This document shows positions 1 through 12,449 of a DNA stretch of 64,000 nucleotides, in pieces. A program made the translations under genes and the position numbers. This DNA comes from Stenocarpella maydis (lineage: Eukaryota; Ascomycota; Sordariomycetes; Diaporthales; Diaporthaceae). The notes beneath the pieces were generated by a model, which saw only the letters and a program-made list of their open reading frames with translations, was not told the origin of the DNA and did not search any database. The stretch is from the NCBI GenBank assembly GCA_002270565.1, contig NQMI01000078.1:124001-188000 (forward strand). The letters are read 5' to 3'. How positions within the stretch are numbered: the first letter of the stretch is position 1; every line of letters starts with the position of its first letter.

Positions 1-1027
1 TGTGCAGACTAAGGGCGGTGATGCTTGCACCATGTCCTGGTAGCAGCAGGCTCACGACCCACTTCCCGAAAGTATATTTGACCTCATGTCATCAGAAGTA
101 TAGGCCATGAGCGGAACTAGGTGAGCTACAGTAGCCCGGCGGGAGCTTTTGTGGGATCACAACAGTCGCGCACAACACTTTTTGGTCAAGTCACAAGACC
201 GGACAACTAGCATTTCTGTGACTAGCCGATCATGGTTACCTGCGCTAGGCTTTCGGTGGCTGCAATTTCACACCCTTGACAACAAACAGACCATGTTCTA
301 GGCCGCTAGCACCTGGCTTTCAAGACGTCATTTTGCCCGGGGTGGTTGTCCAAGTCAATGCTCCTCAATGCTTTGCCTGGCTTCTCTCGTTTTTTGATGA
401 CATATTTCATTCCGTGGTTTTCGAAACTCGGTCCAAAACAGGTGAATGGAATACCTGAAGATAATCCAAAGTTGTCGCCCTACCACGTAGATGGTGTTTC
501 GCGAAGCATGCTTTCAGTATCGACAAAAAACGGAATAAGAAACAGACGATTTCAATTCGGATAACAGTTCTGTCAGCCGTTGCGAACATTGAAAGGGGCC
601 TAATTTTAAAGTACCGATTAGTTTGGCGTGGAAGAATCCTGACCAGTACGTTTCAGTTCATTTTCTCATTCGTCATTGGGTGGGGCGCCGGGGCCCTTTA
701 ATTCCCTCGCAAGGCAAGAAAGGGCCTGGCGGCTATCCTCAATGGTGCCTACGAGTGTTTTGCCTGATTTGGCATACTCTGATAGGTCGCGTGGTGCATG
801 AGACTGTAAATATGTGGCTTGACGTATTAACCCGACCTTGGAGATCATGACCACAAGCGAGGCGCTTATTTAAATTGTAATCCGGTATTGCAACTTGTTT
901 GGGCAAAATCGAGACGTGACGTGTGGTTTCCTAGGGTTCGATCGCATGGTGATTTTCAACTGCTCTCGACAAATGACTGCTGCATATCGTCCCCAAGCCG
1001 TGGTCTATCTACCCTAGCTAGATATTC
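1..1027. other. Intergenic, no gene seen
   Basis: Only short overlapping open frames of 60-75 codons occur on both strands. None resembles a known family or has convincing splice sites. It lies downstream of the minus-strand secreted-protein gene that ends at 1028. Confidence 0.5.
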
Positions 1028-2001
1028 TCACAGGTCATCGACACCGTCATCGCTAATAGTGCTAGATCCGCCCCCAAAAGTCTCCGCGATTACCTGAGTT
1101 CGCGTGACCTTGCCTGCGGGGCTCACGTAGACCCAACAGACGCTCTCGATGCCAGGAAAGGGATTGTACTCATACTGTAACTCAAACTCCTTGACCTCGC
1201 CATCGATGCTGATTGTCTTGTTGTGGCCGGTAAAAGTCATGTCTCGGTCGTAGTAGCCAACAACTGTTCGACTTGACTCATCGCCGTCGTTGTCTAGTTT
1301 CACGTCGACTAGATCTCCGTTCTGTGCCAGAACGCGGTTGGTATGCGTATTGCCTGTGAAGTCGTTGATGCTGTACAGTATACCCTCGTCAAGAGCAAAG
1401 TTTCTCTTAGCCTTGCCGCCATAATCTCCAGATGTCAGGTCACCGATGGTGCCGTTGACTATCTTTCCGATATCGTTCCCGAGGGTCGCTATGACTGGGT
1501 TCAGGTCGATGGAATCCAGCACGTCTCCCACCCTACACCCACCAGAATTAACAGCCACTCAACATAGGCAATGAGTCAAGTTCATGAAAGAAGGGTGACA
1601 TACATTTGGACGACGTTTTCTAACCGGGCCTCAAGCTCGACCTTGGCGCTCACGTTTTGGATAGTAAGCTTCACTCTATCGATGGATGCGTCGACCCCAG
1701 CGCTGAAGTGGAGCAGCTTCAGGACGTCGGCCTGGAGGTTGACCTTCGCAGTAATATTGTCCACTTCGATGTCGATTTCGCCCACGGACACTGATGCATT
1801 TAAATATACATCAGGATCCTCTGGCAGCACGTTGTCCACGTCAGTGTTGGTATTGGCTGTTTCGTAGACTGCCGACTCGGGATCGCCTCGCTGGTCTAGA
1901 CGATAACCGATGTATCCCTCATCCCTGCTGCCGTGTTCCGCGCATGAAGCGGAGAAGGCGAGAAGACTGACAGCTAACAAGGCCTTTGATGAAGAGAACA
2001 T
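1028..2001 (-). CDS. Predicted secreted protein, two exons (paralogue of 3343-4572)
   Basis: Exon 1 is 2001-1604 and exon 2 is 1532-1028. The 71-nt intron (1603-1533) has donor GTATGT and acceptor TGTAG, and the joined reading frame is 300 residues. The N-terminus starting MFSSSKALLAVSLLAFSASC is a clear signal peptide. The mature part has amphipathic beta/helix-like stretches alternating V/I and polar residues (EVDNITAKVNLQADV, VKLTIQNVSAKVELEARL), a DLNPV motif, and a C-terminal half with TGNTHTNRVLAQNGDLVD and MTFTGHNKTI. The same landmarks (VDNLQAEINLNAEV, DLNPLL, MTFTG) recur in the divergent gene at 3343-4572, so the two are paralogues. I know this pattern from fungal secreted proteins of unknown function but cannot attach a Pfam name. 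A role at the cell surface or outside the cell is inference. Confidence 0.8.
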
Positions 2002-3342
2002 TATAAGTTTCTTGAATGGGTGGCGAAATGAGAGACGTAGTAGTTGGCAAGAAATGCCAAAACGAGTGATGAGGCTTGGTATAACTTCCGCAGACAGCGA
2101 GAAGCTGTAGTGGTTTGGAAGACGGCTGCTGGTTGTGCGCACACGAGAAGATGGAAACTTGATGTCAGAAGAAATAACCCAACGGAACACGCGACGTGGT
2201 AAAAGGGAAGAGACTGATGTCAGAAGCCGTGATCTTCTCGCTAGACAAACCGAGGGCGCTCCTGAGGTGGAATAGCCTGGCTTGTTGTATAATATTACAC
2301 TTCGCAGGGTCGTAAGGACCAAGACAACTGCAGGATGGAGCAGGGACATGGACCAATGAACCGGCGACGGCACTGATTTCCCATTCCGGAACCACTTTTC
2401 ATTGAAAAGCTCCAAGGAATCGTGACCATGATTCTGGGGAAGCTGTGCCCAGGCTCTCACCGGGACCAGGGATACCAGTCATCACAGCTCGTCTACTACT
2501 TCTGTTGTGGCTCAGCTAGTTCCACGCTACTGCAAAGGACGGCATGAGATGTGAAAGGAGTAAGGTGTGAGTGCTGCAACATGCAGGAGAATTGACGGGC
2601 GGAACTTGCCTTGGTGGGGCACTCGGCTCATTTACCCTCGAGCCTGTAAAATCGCCAGGACCAATGCTAGAAACCCCAGCTGGCTAGGACCGTCGTCGCT
2701 ATAATAGCACACATATAGATATTTCGACACTGGAGTTTCTGGTCCGCTAAACATTGTATCACTCGACTTCATGGTCAAGTGCCTTTTCTCCCCCCTGACT
2801 CGCTAGAGCTCGCATTGTGCACCGGTTCCGCAGTGGGTCGAGCATTTTGACCATGTTCTTGCGCCCGCCTTTTCCTTGGAAAATATCAAATTCCCATGTC
2901 TGATCGAGATTCCGGCTGGTTCCAGCTTGTCTGGAGAACCAGGTCACAGGCCACCCACAGTTCATACCCTGGTGACTACCAACCTGATTCCCCTACCGGT
3001 CTCTTGGATCCTAAGGCAGTCAAGCTGCAGAGCTTTAGCATTTATCCGAAGGACTTTTAGTCCATCCCTTGTATTAACTCTCTTCTCTGACGTGTGCCTA
3101 ATTATCACTCCTAGAGACGATCATATCTGCGCGTCTCCCTTTGTCACCCACGCGCCGCCCCCTTCTGTCCAGGACACTCACTCCACACCCACCCACAAGA
3201 AAACTCTTGCCTAATATAACTCTCAAGGCTCACTCTTTTGCCTTTGGGACGGTTCGTTGACTGATATCCACTCGTTCATTCTTGCGCTGGCAAATCGAAT
3301 CTGGCAGCGTTTGGAGTCTTTGTAATCGGCGACGTTTTCAAA
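2002..3342. other. Divergent intergenic region between two secreted-protein paralogues
   Basis: About 1.34 kb separates the two divergent start codons, so both promoters must lie here. The stretch just upstream of 3343 is pyrimidine-rich (around 3120-3260), as is common in fungal 5' leaders. An open frame extends the minus-strand gene upstream to 2460, but that part reads as random sequence and the signal peptide begins at 2001. No conserved regulatory element could be assigned by eye. Confidence 0.5.
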
Positions 3343-4572
3343 ATGCGGTCCTACACTTTCTTGTTCTTCGCGCTGTGCTCCATTCTTTCCTTGTCAGCAG
3401 CACAAACACCTTCCTCAACGACGGAATCAGCAGCAGAGCCAAGCACGATAGATGTCACCTCTGGAGCGACGACCAGTCCGGCCCCAACAACCAGCTCGGG
3501 AGGAAGCGTTTCGTCGAATGCGACCACTTCAGTTGGTGGCGGCTCCGGTACCACTACATCCGCTGGCAGCAGCAGCACAAAGGGACCGCCAGATGTTCTT
3601 CTCAGAGTGCCCAACCTCTCTGTCAAGAAGATCGAGTACGGAATCTCCGAGGTCTATGTTTACTGTGTCATATTGCTGATCACACTCTAGACTGATCGTG
3701 GACAATCTTCAAGCAGAGATCAATCTCAATGCTGAGGTTGCTTCTTTAGTGACAATCAATGCCGGAGTGGAGGTCAGCGTGTCGAAGGTGAACATCACCA
3801 TCGCGGACGTTGAAGCCGAGTTAGAACTAATCATCCGGCTGGGCAATTGTAAGTTGAAGTCGCTCGGGAACTTCTGGGAACATCGACTGACTAGTGCCAC
3901 CACAGTGGTTTCCATCGTTAACCGGACGCTTGCGACCCTGGACTTGAACCCTCTGCTGATCAACCTCTTGAATGAGGTCACGGACGTCGTTACCGAAGTA
4001 GTTGCTGCTGTGGACAGCCTACTGGGTAGCATTACTCAAGGCAACAGCAAGATCAACTTCATCATTGACAACCTCGGAAATATTGTAAGCTGCTGCTGTA
4101 TCCTCGCGGTCCAGAGAATCCTTCTACATTTTAATTCACTTCATTTCTTTCGGCTGCAGCCCTTGAGGTGTCTACGGCAGGGACTTCTGCACGGCCCCGG
4201 TCTTAGCTGGAGCCCGTTGGTTGCTAGAGTCGCTAACACGAAATATTTTAGGTCCAAGAGGTTGTTGGCGACGTAGGCAACACGGTATCCAGTATTGTAG
4301 GCAACTTCGAACAAAACATGACTTTCACAGGGGACGCGAAGACTCTCTCGGGAGGCCTGATACAGAAGACGTACAAATATGACCCCTTGGGTACACTTGT
4401 AAATATTATTTTCAACGCTCTGGGACAAGTCGTCCAGGCCACAGTAGCCAGCTCCACATCGGGGGGATCGACGAGCACGGCCAGCGCTACCACTGCGACG
4501 GCAGGTACCTCAGCGCCTGCTAGCATGTCGGCGGCGACGACTGCTACGGCGGCTGCAAGACTTTTGGCATAG
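3343..4572 (+). CDS. Predicted secreted, Ser/Thr-rich protein, four exons (paralogue of 1028-2001)
   Basis: Exons are 3343-3635, 3691-3848, 3906-4084 and 4252-4572, joining in frame to 316 residues. Introns have donors GTACGG, GTAAGT and GTAAGC and acceptors CTAG, ACAG and TTAG. The protein starts MRSYTFLFFALCSILSLSAA, a signal peptide. A Ser/Thr/Gly-rich linker (about residues 22-80, likely O-glycosylated) follows, then the core shared with the divergent neighbour (VDNLQAEINLNAEV, VSKVNITIADVEAEL, TLDLNPLL, MTFTG). The C-terminus is a Ser/Thr/Ala-rich run ending in small hydrophobic residues (AAARLLA), which may be a weak GPI-anchor signal. The first intron was placed by matching the paralogue: GTACGG at 3636 is phase 2 and restores VKKIE followed by LIVDNLQ. 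Function unknown; extracellular or cell-wall location is inferred. Confidence 0.78.
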
Positions 4573-4899
4573 TTAGTTGTTGCTTTACCAGTCATATACC
4601 CGCTGATCGATTTTCGTGCAATAATAGTAGCGGCTGAGTGTTGGCTCGCATATTGCATAAGCTTCATGCCAAGACAGCAGAGATATCCGATGACAGACTC
4701 ACAAAGCGTGACACATCTTATTTGCTGACGTTGAAATAAATTTGAGATCGAACTTGCGACGCTGGCCCTGAAATTATCCAGTTATGCGTGTATCATCAAG
4801 ACCAAGTAGCTGGGGTTGAAGATGGATCAATCTGATAACAGCGATTTGGAGGGGACACATAACTTTGCCTACTTGATGGCCGGTAGCCTCCCACAATCT
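4573..4899. other. Intergenic, no gene seen
   Basis: 3' flank of the secreted-protein gene. No supportable open frame or repeat was seen. Confidence 0.4.
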
Positions 4900-5590
4900 A
4901 TACGTTGAGGGTCTTGCCCAGCAGCAACAAGCCTTCACTACTGAAATACCTACCAGTACATACCGTATCCCACCGACGACTGGTGGCCCTTTACCCAGAC
5001 CACCACCGGTCGCGAACATAACGCTGCCGTAGAGGTATCTACCAAGCCATATGTCGCAGCCAACTCCCTCAGTATCCTGATCTTCGAAATGCCATCTTGT
5101 ATCGTGGCTTCTGCAATCTGGTCAACCGCACCATCTCAGTTGGCCCCAAGGTTAACAAGTTTTGGGAAGACGGACAGTGGATGACTAGTTCCAACACACT
5201 TGATGATTAAGAAGGCACTGAGAATCAGCGGGAACGTGCCCAGGAGCTCACGGTCTGGTTGCCTGCATGTGAGGCTGAGCTCCTCCCTGTTGACCGTGAT
5301 TTCATGCGCATTAAAGAGGAGGCTGAAAAACTTCTCCACGAATACCCTTAACCCCTAGGGATTCGTCGAGAGTTCAACGAGGTGGTTACTGATTCTAAGC
5401 TCCTTTCGGATGTTTGGACCAAGGACCTCCCCATGGTAGTTCTCTATTTCAAAGAGCGCCACCAGAAACCGCAACAACGCAGGCCAACTTACTCAAGAGG
5501 AGAAGAGGTTCAACCCCGCGCTATCCATTAAGGTCCACTTGGTCTCAAATTTCAATCGCGCTGTCAGCTGTCAACAAGAAATCACATTGA
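4900..5590 (+). pseudogene. Decayed protein-coding remnant, family not recognised
   Basis: A patchwork of plus-strand frames reads like real protein across frame changes and stops: QQQQAFTTEIPTSTYRIPP near 4920, then NAILYRGFCNLVNRTISVG and KVNKFWEDGQWM around 5090-5180, then QELTVWLPACEAELLPVDRD and FMRIKEEAEKLLHEYP near 5240-5350, then GIRREFNEVVTDSKLLSDVW and KDLPMVVLYFKERHQK near 5360-5470. Stops and at least one frameshift interrupt the reading. It lies between a secreted-protein gene and the AT-rich transposon island. I cannot name the family. It could be the relic of a host gene or of a transposon-carried gene. Confidence 0.4.
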
Positions 5591-5836
5591 GCGAGAACCG
5601 TCCGGAGGTGAACTGAAGGGACATTTAGATCAACCCCCAGATGATTTTCGGAAGTATACAGAGAAAGGTGTTTAACCTTCTATCTGGATAATGGGCGCAA
5701 ATATACCAGGAGGCCAGGGAACTATTATGACCCTTTTGTTATTCATTCCTGACTATATGCTGCATCCCTCGGTACCTAGGTACCTGCGTCGGATGTGGCT
5801 ATGGGCCCGGGGGGTTGAGTCAGAATACCAAGATGA

Positions 5837-5871
5837 TCTAACATAGTGGACCCCATTTCGGCCCCCCCCCC
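5837..5871 (+). repeat. Left arm of inverted repeat bounding transposon island 1
   Basis: The sequence TCTAACATAGTGGACCCC followed by ATTTCGG and a run of C matches, in inverted orientation, 13372-13411. The core differs by one extra C and one A/C change. An unresolved base (n) sits at 5872 at the end of the poly-C run, so the inner edge is uncertain. Confidence 0.65.
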
Positions 5872-6166
5872 NGGCTCTGGTGCAAATTTGCAAATGCCGG
5901 AAAATTCGCCCTTCCAACACACCATCTTTGGTTCCAAGCAACCAGCCAACCATAGCCCTAGCAATACCCAAATTAAGTACATATAAACTTCAGAAATCAA
6001 GCTATCCAATGCACTAAGTCATATACTTTTTGGGTAAGAAATAAGGGTAATGCAGAGGTCTGAATTAAGGTGCAAATGCAGGCCAAAATAATCGACTCAC
6101 GGCCACCAAACTCATCTTGCGTCACGCACGCACTGGGCGTACTTAGCGAAAATCGCCTGACTTGCA

Positions 6167-6235
6167 AGTTTAGGGTAACTCCTTGCTAAAAAGTCTAGGG
6201 TAACTCCTTGCAAGAAGTCTAGGGTAACTCCTTGC
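6167..6235 (+). repeat. Three tandem/spaced copies of a 20-bp unit
   Basis: AGTYTAGGGTAACTCCTTGC occurs at 6167-6186, 6192-6211 and 6216-6235, separated by 4-5 bases. It lies just upstream of the first retroelement coding traces. A related AGTTAGGGTAA occurs near 13009 on the far side of the island. It may be part of an LTR or a regulatory array of the element. Confidence 0.6.
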
Positions 6236-6299
6236 TGAGCGGTTCCGTTTAACAATATTATTATGTGAACTTTAAGCAATATTACACGCGAAACCCTTT

Positions 6300-9200
6300 A
6301 TGATATCGGACTTCAGAATAACTACCCCTACCTGTAACCTCCTCTATAAACTAGATGAACTTGCTAATAATGAGGCTATAAACCCCTATATCCAGGAACT
6401 AGTTAATAAGGTTAGGCAGTTGCACCTCCTTATAGAAGGTTAAGCTTAGTATAATATAGAAGTTGAATAGCTTTAACAGGAGATTACCACTCTTTAAGCT
6501 AGAGCTAATATTATTAATACCCCAATCTAAATAAAGGAACATATTAAGCTTAACACTTTAGCTCCTTATAATGGAACTGCTGGATAACTTTAGGCATATC
6601 TAATGTAGGTTAGGGCCTATTAGCGCTTCTATAAGCTAAACGTACAGCCTAGCAGAAAAAGGGTTATACATATATCCTCTTTCCTTAAAGGATAAGCTTT
6701 AGCTTGGTTCAAACCCTACCTAATCAACTTTATTAATGCAAAGTCATTTAAAGCCTTCAAGCTTGAAATTTAGCAGATTTTTAACAGCTATAAAGGCTAT
6801 AAGGATGCCCTTAGGTCCCTATTCTAGGACCCAAATGAAGAACAGCAGGCAGAAAAGGATCTAGCAAATTGTAAATAGCGCGATTCAGTAATTAATTATA
6901 TAATAGAATTCCAGCAAATCTATACCAAAATCAACTATACTAATAATATAAAGAAATTCATATTCTACTATAAATTAAAGGATAAAGTAAAGGATAAATT
7001 TAGCAAAGTTATGGACCAACCTAATAATCTTTTATACTATATGGAAATAGCTATCTAGATTAATAATAGACTCTATAAACAATGCTTAGAAAGGAAAAGA
7101 TGAACTTCTAAATGAACCTCATTCCATAAGTATAAACCAAATATAGGAAAGAAGTATTAGAAGCCAAGCACTCAGTAGGGATAGTATGTAGGCCCTATAG
7201 AGCTGGATATTGCCCAATACAAGGATAAGAAAAACATTAAGTGCTATAACTATAACAAGATAGGGCACTTTACTTTAAAATACAAGGCTTTAAAGAAAAA
7301 TAGGGACTGGAAGTTAGTACCCAAGGGAACCCAACAAGCTAATAAAGCTACTCATCAAGCTAATATAGCTACCTGCAGCACACAAAGACCACCTAGGTCC
7401 AAACCATAATAGGAGCTTACAAATAAGTACTATATCTATAAAATAAATATATATAATTAGTATTAGGTATACCTAGGTTAAGACCTAGATAAAGAATATA
7501 ACTTCTATAACCCTAATAAAGAAGACCTTTATAATAATCTATACTTCTCATAATGCACCAAGTCCTAGTATAAGAAACATTAGAAAGACAAGGCATAATA
7601 GCAGCCTATCTTACTAATAAAGAATCCCTAAAAGCCCAGGAAGGCATATATATCACTTAATTAGATAGCTTGCTTTAATAACAGCTATGCTACTCACTAT
7701 AGTAATAAAAAAGCTACCAGATGATTTCCTAAGAACGCTTTAGGAAAGCAGGGAAGAATCCTAGCAGTAGAAAATAGGGAGGAACTCCTATAGATTGACC
7801 CTAGGATGGAAGGAAAACCTGCCCCCTAGATCATACTTGCGCTACAAACTCAGTAGAAGGAACCGCAAGACTACCTAGAATAAGCGCCCCTTCTAGCCCC
7901 AAGAACTAACATTATAGTAGTCATGATTGCAGGGAGACCTTTCAGGGAAACTATAGGATAACCTACGCAAGAATACAGAAGACCAGGAGATACAGGACGC
8001 ATGTGCCCAATGTATAATAAGTACAAGGATATCTCCTGGGTATTATATATCTACAATAGATGTAAGGAATATATAAGGGAGAAAACCAAGCACAACTAGT
8101 TTCCCTAATAATATCTAGGTAAGAATATTAAACATATATATAAGCATAATGATTTTAAGAACTAGCACCTATACTAAAAACATAATAAGATAGGACGCGC
8201 TCTAATAAGGCTGGACTCCTGCATACCCTTGGAATGCCTACAAAATCCTGGCAAATGGGCAAATTATAATAAACTAATCTACAAGGTACATATGCTCAAT
8301 AAGGCTCAAGATTAGCATCTATTAAGATAGCAGGGGCTGCTACTCAGAACCCTAACAACAAAGGAACAGGATTATAGCATGCGGCAGCTAATTAATAACC
8401 TATAAGAATCATAAAACATCACAAAGCAAAATCTCAAGAGCATTAAGAAGGTCCTAGCTGCAGACAAACAGTTAAAAAACTAGGAGGGCTATCTATAAAA
8501 CCTTAGGCAGCAACTAACTATATTATAAGGTACTTATGCATAATAATAAGCAACTATAGCTACCTAATAGTTTAGGTTAAGCTAGGAGTCCATATATGTT
8601 TAGCACTCATCAACAGTAGAGCACAAGAGAATTTCATTTCCCTAAAGGTAGTAAACAGATATTACTTATTATAGCATAAGAAAAGGGAACCCTATAGATT
8701 TAATATAGTAGATAGAACTAAAGTATCTTATAGTAATAGAGTTATTAATATAGAGACTAATCCCCTCCCAGTTTAGATTTATAACCATATGGAATTACTA
8801 TTATTTAATATTATTAAGATAGCAAATTATTAGTTAATCTTAGGAATACCTTAATTAAGAAAGAATAACCCCTAAATTAATTAAACTATTAGCTAGATCT
8901 TTTAGAATAATGCCATTCTTTAGAAGAAGGTTGCAATCAATAGCAAGGGAAGGAGTTATATTACTAAGGATAGTAAATAGGCGATATACTCAAATAAACC
9001 CACAAATACCTCTAGAAGCGGACAGAAGGCCTGACTCCAGGAAGACAGAGAAGGATTAGGCCACTTAAGCGCCTTATGAAAGGACTAAAGCCAATCAAGA
9101 GATTACCACTCCAATACAACCAGTTAGCATATAACATAGAAAACACAATAATACCTCCTTTACCTAAAAGAGGAAAAGAAAGAAGATAAGACTAATAGAC

Positions 9201-12200
9201 TAGCATAAATACCAGAAGAATATTATAAGTTTAACAAAGTATTCCAGGAATAACTCAATACTATATTACTATAATATACGCAATAGGATTATAAAATACC
9301 ATTAAAACCTGAAATAACACCCTAATTCAAGACTATCTATAGACTTAATGAAGAATAACTTAAAGCACTTAGAGAATACCTTAATAAAAACCTCTAGAAG
9401 GGATTCATTAGGCCATCGTAATCCCCAATAGGATACCCAATCCTCTTTATACTAAAGAAAAATAGCAAGCTATAACTTTATATTAACTACCAACAATTAA
9501 ACAATATTACAATTAAAAACCAATACCCTCTTCTACTTATTAAGAAGCTATAAGACCAACTTAGAGGAGTAAAATAGTTTATAGTACTTAACTTAAAGCA
9601 TAGATATAATCTTATTTAAATAAAAGAAAGAGAGGAATAGAAGATAGCATTTAGAATATACTATGGATATTATAAGATAATAGTTATACCTTTTAGATTA
9701 ACTAATATACCTGCATTATTCCAGGAAATAATTAACCAAGTTCTAAGCAAATACTTTAATATCTTCATTATTACCTACTTAAATAACATTCTTATCTTCT
9801 TAGAAAACCTTAATAATTATAAAGGATATATTAAAAAGGTTCTTCAAAAACTTTAGGATGCTAATCTCCTAGTGGAACTAGAAAAATGCAACTAGTATAT
9901 ATAAAAAGTTAACTACCTTAAGTATACAATTAAACTAGGGAAAATCAAGATGCAAGAAGAAAAAGTTAAAGCAATTAAGGAATAGCTAACCCCTATAAAT
10001 ATTAAGGATATTAGAGCATTCCTTGGATATGCTAACTTCTATTAGTAATTCATCATATAGTATAGCAATATCGTGAAACTATTAACAGACCTTACCAAAA
10101 AAGATTATACCTTTAGATGGATAGATACTAAATAATAAGCTTTCTAGATACTTAAGGATAAGGTTATAGGAGACCCTATACTTAAGGAAGTAGATCTAAA
10201 AAAGGAATTCAAAATCTATATAAATACCTTAGATAATGCTGCAGATAGAGAGCTTATTTAAAAAGATAACTAAGGAAGGATATATATTATTATAAACTTT
10301 AGTAAGAAGTTCAATAGACTAGAAACCCGCTATACTATACTAAATAAAGAATTTATAACTATAGTATATATATTCTAGGAATAGTAGTACTACCTTATAG
10401 GAGCTAAAAAGCAGATTAAACTCTATATAGATTATAAGAATCTTACAATCTTTATAATAACTAAAACTCTTAATAAATAATAAGTTAGATATATAGAGTT
10501 CTTATTGTAATTCAACATTAAGGTCATCCATGTGGATAGAGTTAAAAATGTAAGAGCAGATGCACTTAGTTGAAAACTCAACCATTAGGATAAGGATTTA
10601 CCTACGGAATGGATAGTATTCAGAACCTAAGAAGATAGAAGCCTCATTCTCAACCGTAAACTTAATGTTATAATCAGAGTTAACTTCCAAACTAGAAAAA
10701 CCCCTACTAATCCAAAAGAATAAAATGAGTTAATTATAGAAATATATAAAGCACCAGCATACGGCTACTAAGGTGTTGCGGTAATAATTAAAAGGATCCA
10801 GTAGAATTACTAGATCCCCAACCTCAAGAAAAAGGTTTAAGACGTTATTAGTAAATGCAACCCCTATAATAAAAACAAGGCCTCTAGATATAAACTATAT
10901 GAACTGTTGAAACCCCTGCTAGTACCTACGGCTATATGGTCATCCATTAGCCTGGACTTCATTATTAAGTTACCTCTCTCACGAGAACCCTTAACTAGAG
11001 TACGTTATAACAGCATTTTAGTAGTAGTTTATAAACTGAGCAAGTATATATACTTCATACCATATAAGGAAGCTAGCACTATAGAAGAACTTGCATATAT
11101 ATTCTTATAAATCATTATAAGCAACCACGGGATACTATATGAGATTATCTTAGATAGAGACAAGCTCTTTACATTAAACTTTTAGAAGTCCCTAATAAAG
11201 CAACTTGGAGTAAGGCATAAGCTCTTAATAATAGTACATCCATAAATAAATAGATAAACGGAATGAATTAACTAGATTAGGAATAATACCTCTAATACTA
11301 TATTAACTAATTATAGGATAATTAGGTTAAACTACTACCATTAGTACAGTTTGCCTATAATAGTGCAACCACCAGCACAACTAAGCAGTTACCTTTCTTT
11401 ATACTCTATGGATATAAACCTCAGGCATACTATAAATTACTACTAGATAACACCCTAGCGGAATTAGTAGAATAAAAAGCAATATAAATTAGATAAATTT
11501 AGAAGGATATTTAAGTAGAACTTTCTTTTATATAAGAATAAATATTAAAATATATAAATTAGAAAAGAATTAAGGGACTAATTCTTAAGAGGGGAGATAA
11601 GGTCTACCTCCTTTGCTAAAATATTAAAACTAAGCAACCTAATGAAAAACTTAATTATAAGAAAATCAGCCCCTTTAAAATTTCAAGAAAACTTTTAAAT
11701 ACTAACTATAAACTCTTGCTACCTAAAGGAATAAAATAATACCCAGTCTTTTATATCTTACTCTTAGAACTAGTATATAAAAATGTAGAACTTAAAATAT
11801 AGATTAAAACTCTTAATAAATATAATAAGAAATATAAAGTAGAAAATATTATGGACTTAAGATAGCACTAAGAAATAATAGAGTACCTTATTAAGTGGAA
11901 AGGTTATAACTCTAGCGAAAATACATAGGAACTAGCCTAAAACTTAACCCATTGTTATAACGAACTTGAAAAGTACTATATGCGAACTACTATGGAATAG
12001 TCCTAGAAACTAGGAATGCAGCCTAAAAACCCCACATATAATGAACCATAATAAGCTAATGTTATGATGAAACTATATAATAAACCCCGGACTTTACGGC
12101 TGAAATAGGGAAAACAACTAATAAGAGACTAGTTATAATGGGAATAACCAGAAGCCAGCAACCAGTTAACCCCTCAGAAAAACATACTAATATTAGTTGC

Positions 12201-12449
12201 CCTATTTAACTAATAACCTGAATACTAGTTACGCCTAAAACCTATCTAAATAAATACTAGTATCCGCACCCCATACCCTAGCAAATATTAGTTATAGCAA
12301 AATAAGACCAGAACGACACAGTATGACCAGTAGACTAAGGATGGCTAGGAACCAGGACCAGTTAGATAATAATCAAACAAGTTCCATTCCTAATAATAAG
12401 AATCAGGCACTAAGATGAGCTACCTATAGGTGCATCTCCTTCATTACCC
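6300..12449 (+). mobile_element. RIP-degraded Ty3/Gypsy retrotransposon (chromovirus) remnant
   Basis: The plus strand carries the order gag, protease, reverse transcriptase, RNase H, integrase, chromodomain, all broken by TAG/TAA codons. Landmarks: a zinc-knuckle-like KCYNYNKIGHFTLKYK at about 7238-7290 with Cys changed to Tyr; a protease-like ALINSRAQENFIS at about 8605-8645, where Asp and Gly of the usual DSGA are changed; RT from about 9330 to 9900 with FIRPSQSPIG-like and YLNNILIF (catalytic Asp to Asn); RNase H about 10200-10580; integrase about 10740-11400 with an intact stretch at 10907-11110 (SLDFIIKLPLS); and a chromodomain about 11838-11985 (YLIKWKGYNSSEN). The changes are G-to-A and C-to-T, with TA-rich dinucleotides, which is the RIP pattern. 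The 3' part runs into an assembly gap, and the LTRs could not be delimited. Confidence 0.88.

Noticed and set aside
2002..2460. N-terminal extension of the minus-strand secreted protein to 2460
   Set aside because: The extension is not protein-like, and a signal peptide begins at the internal ATG at 2001.
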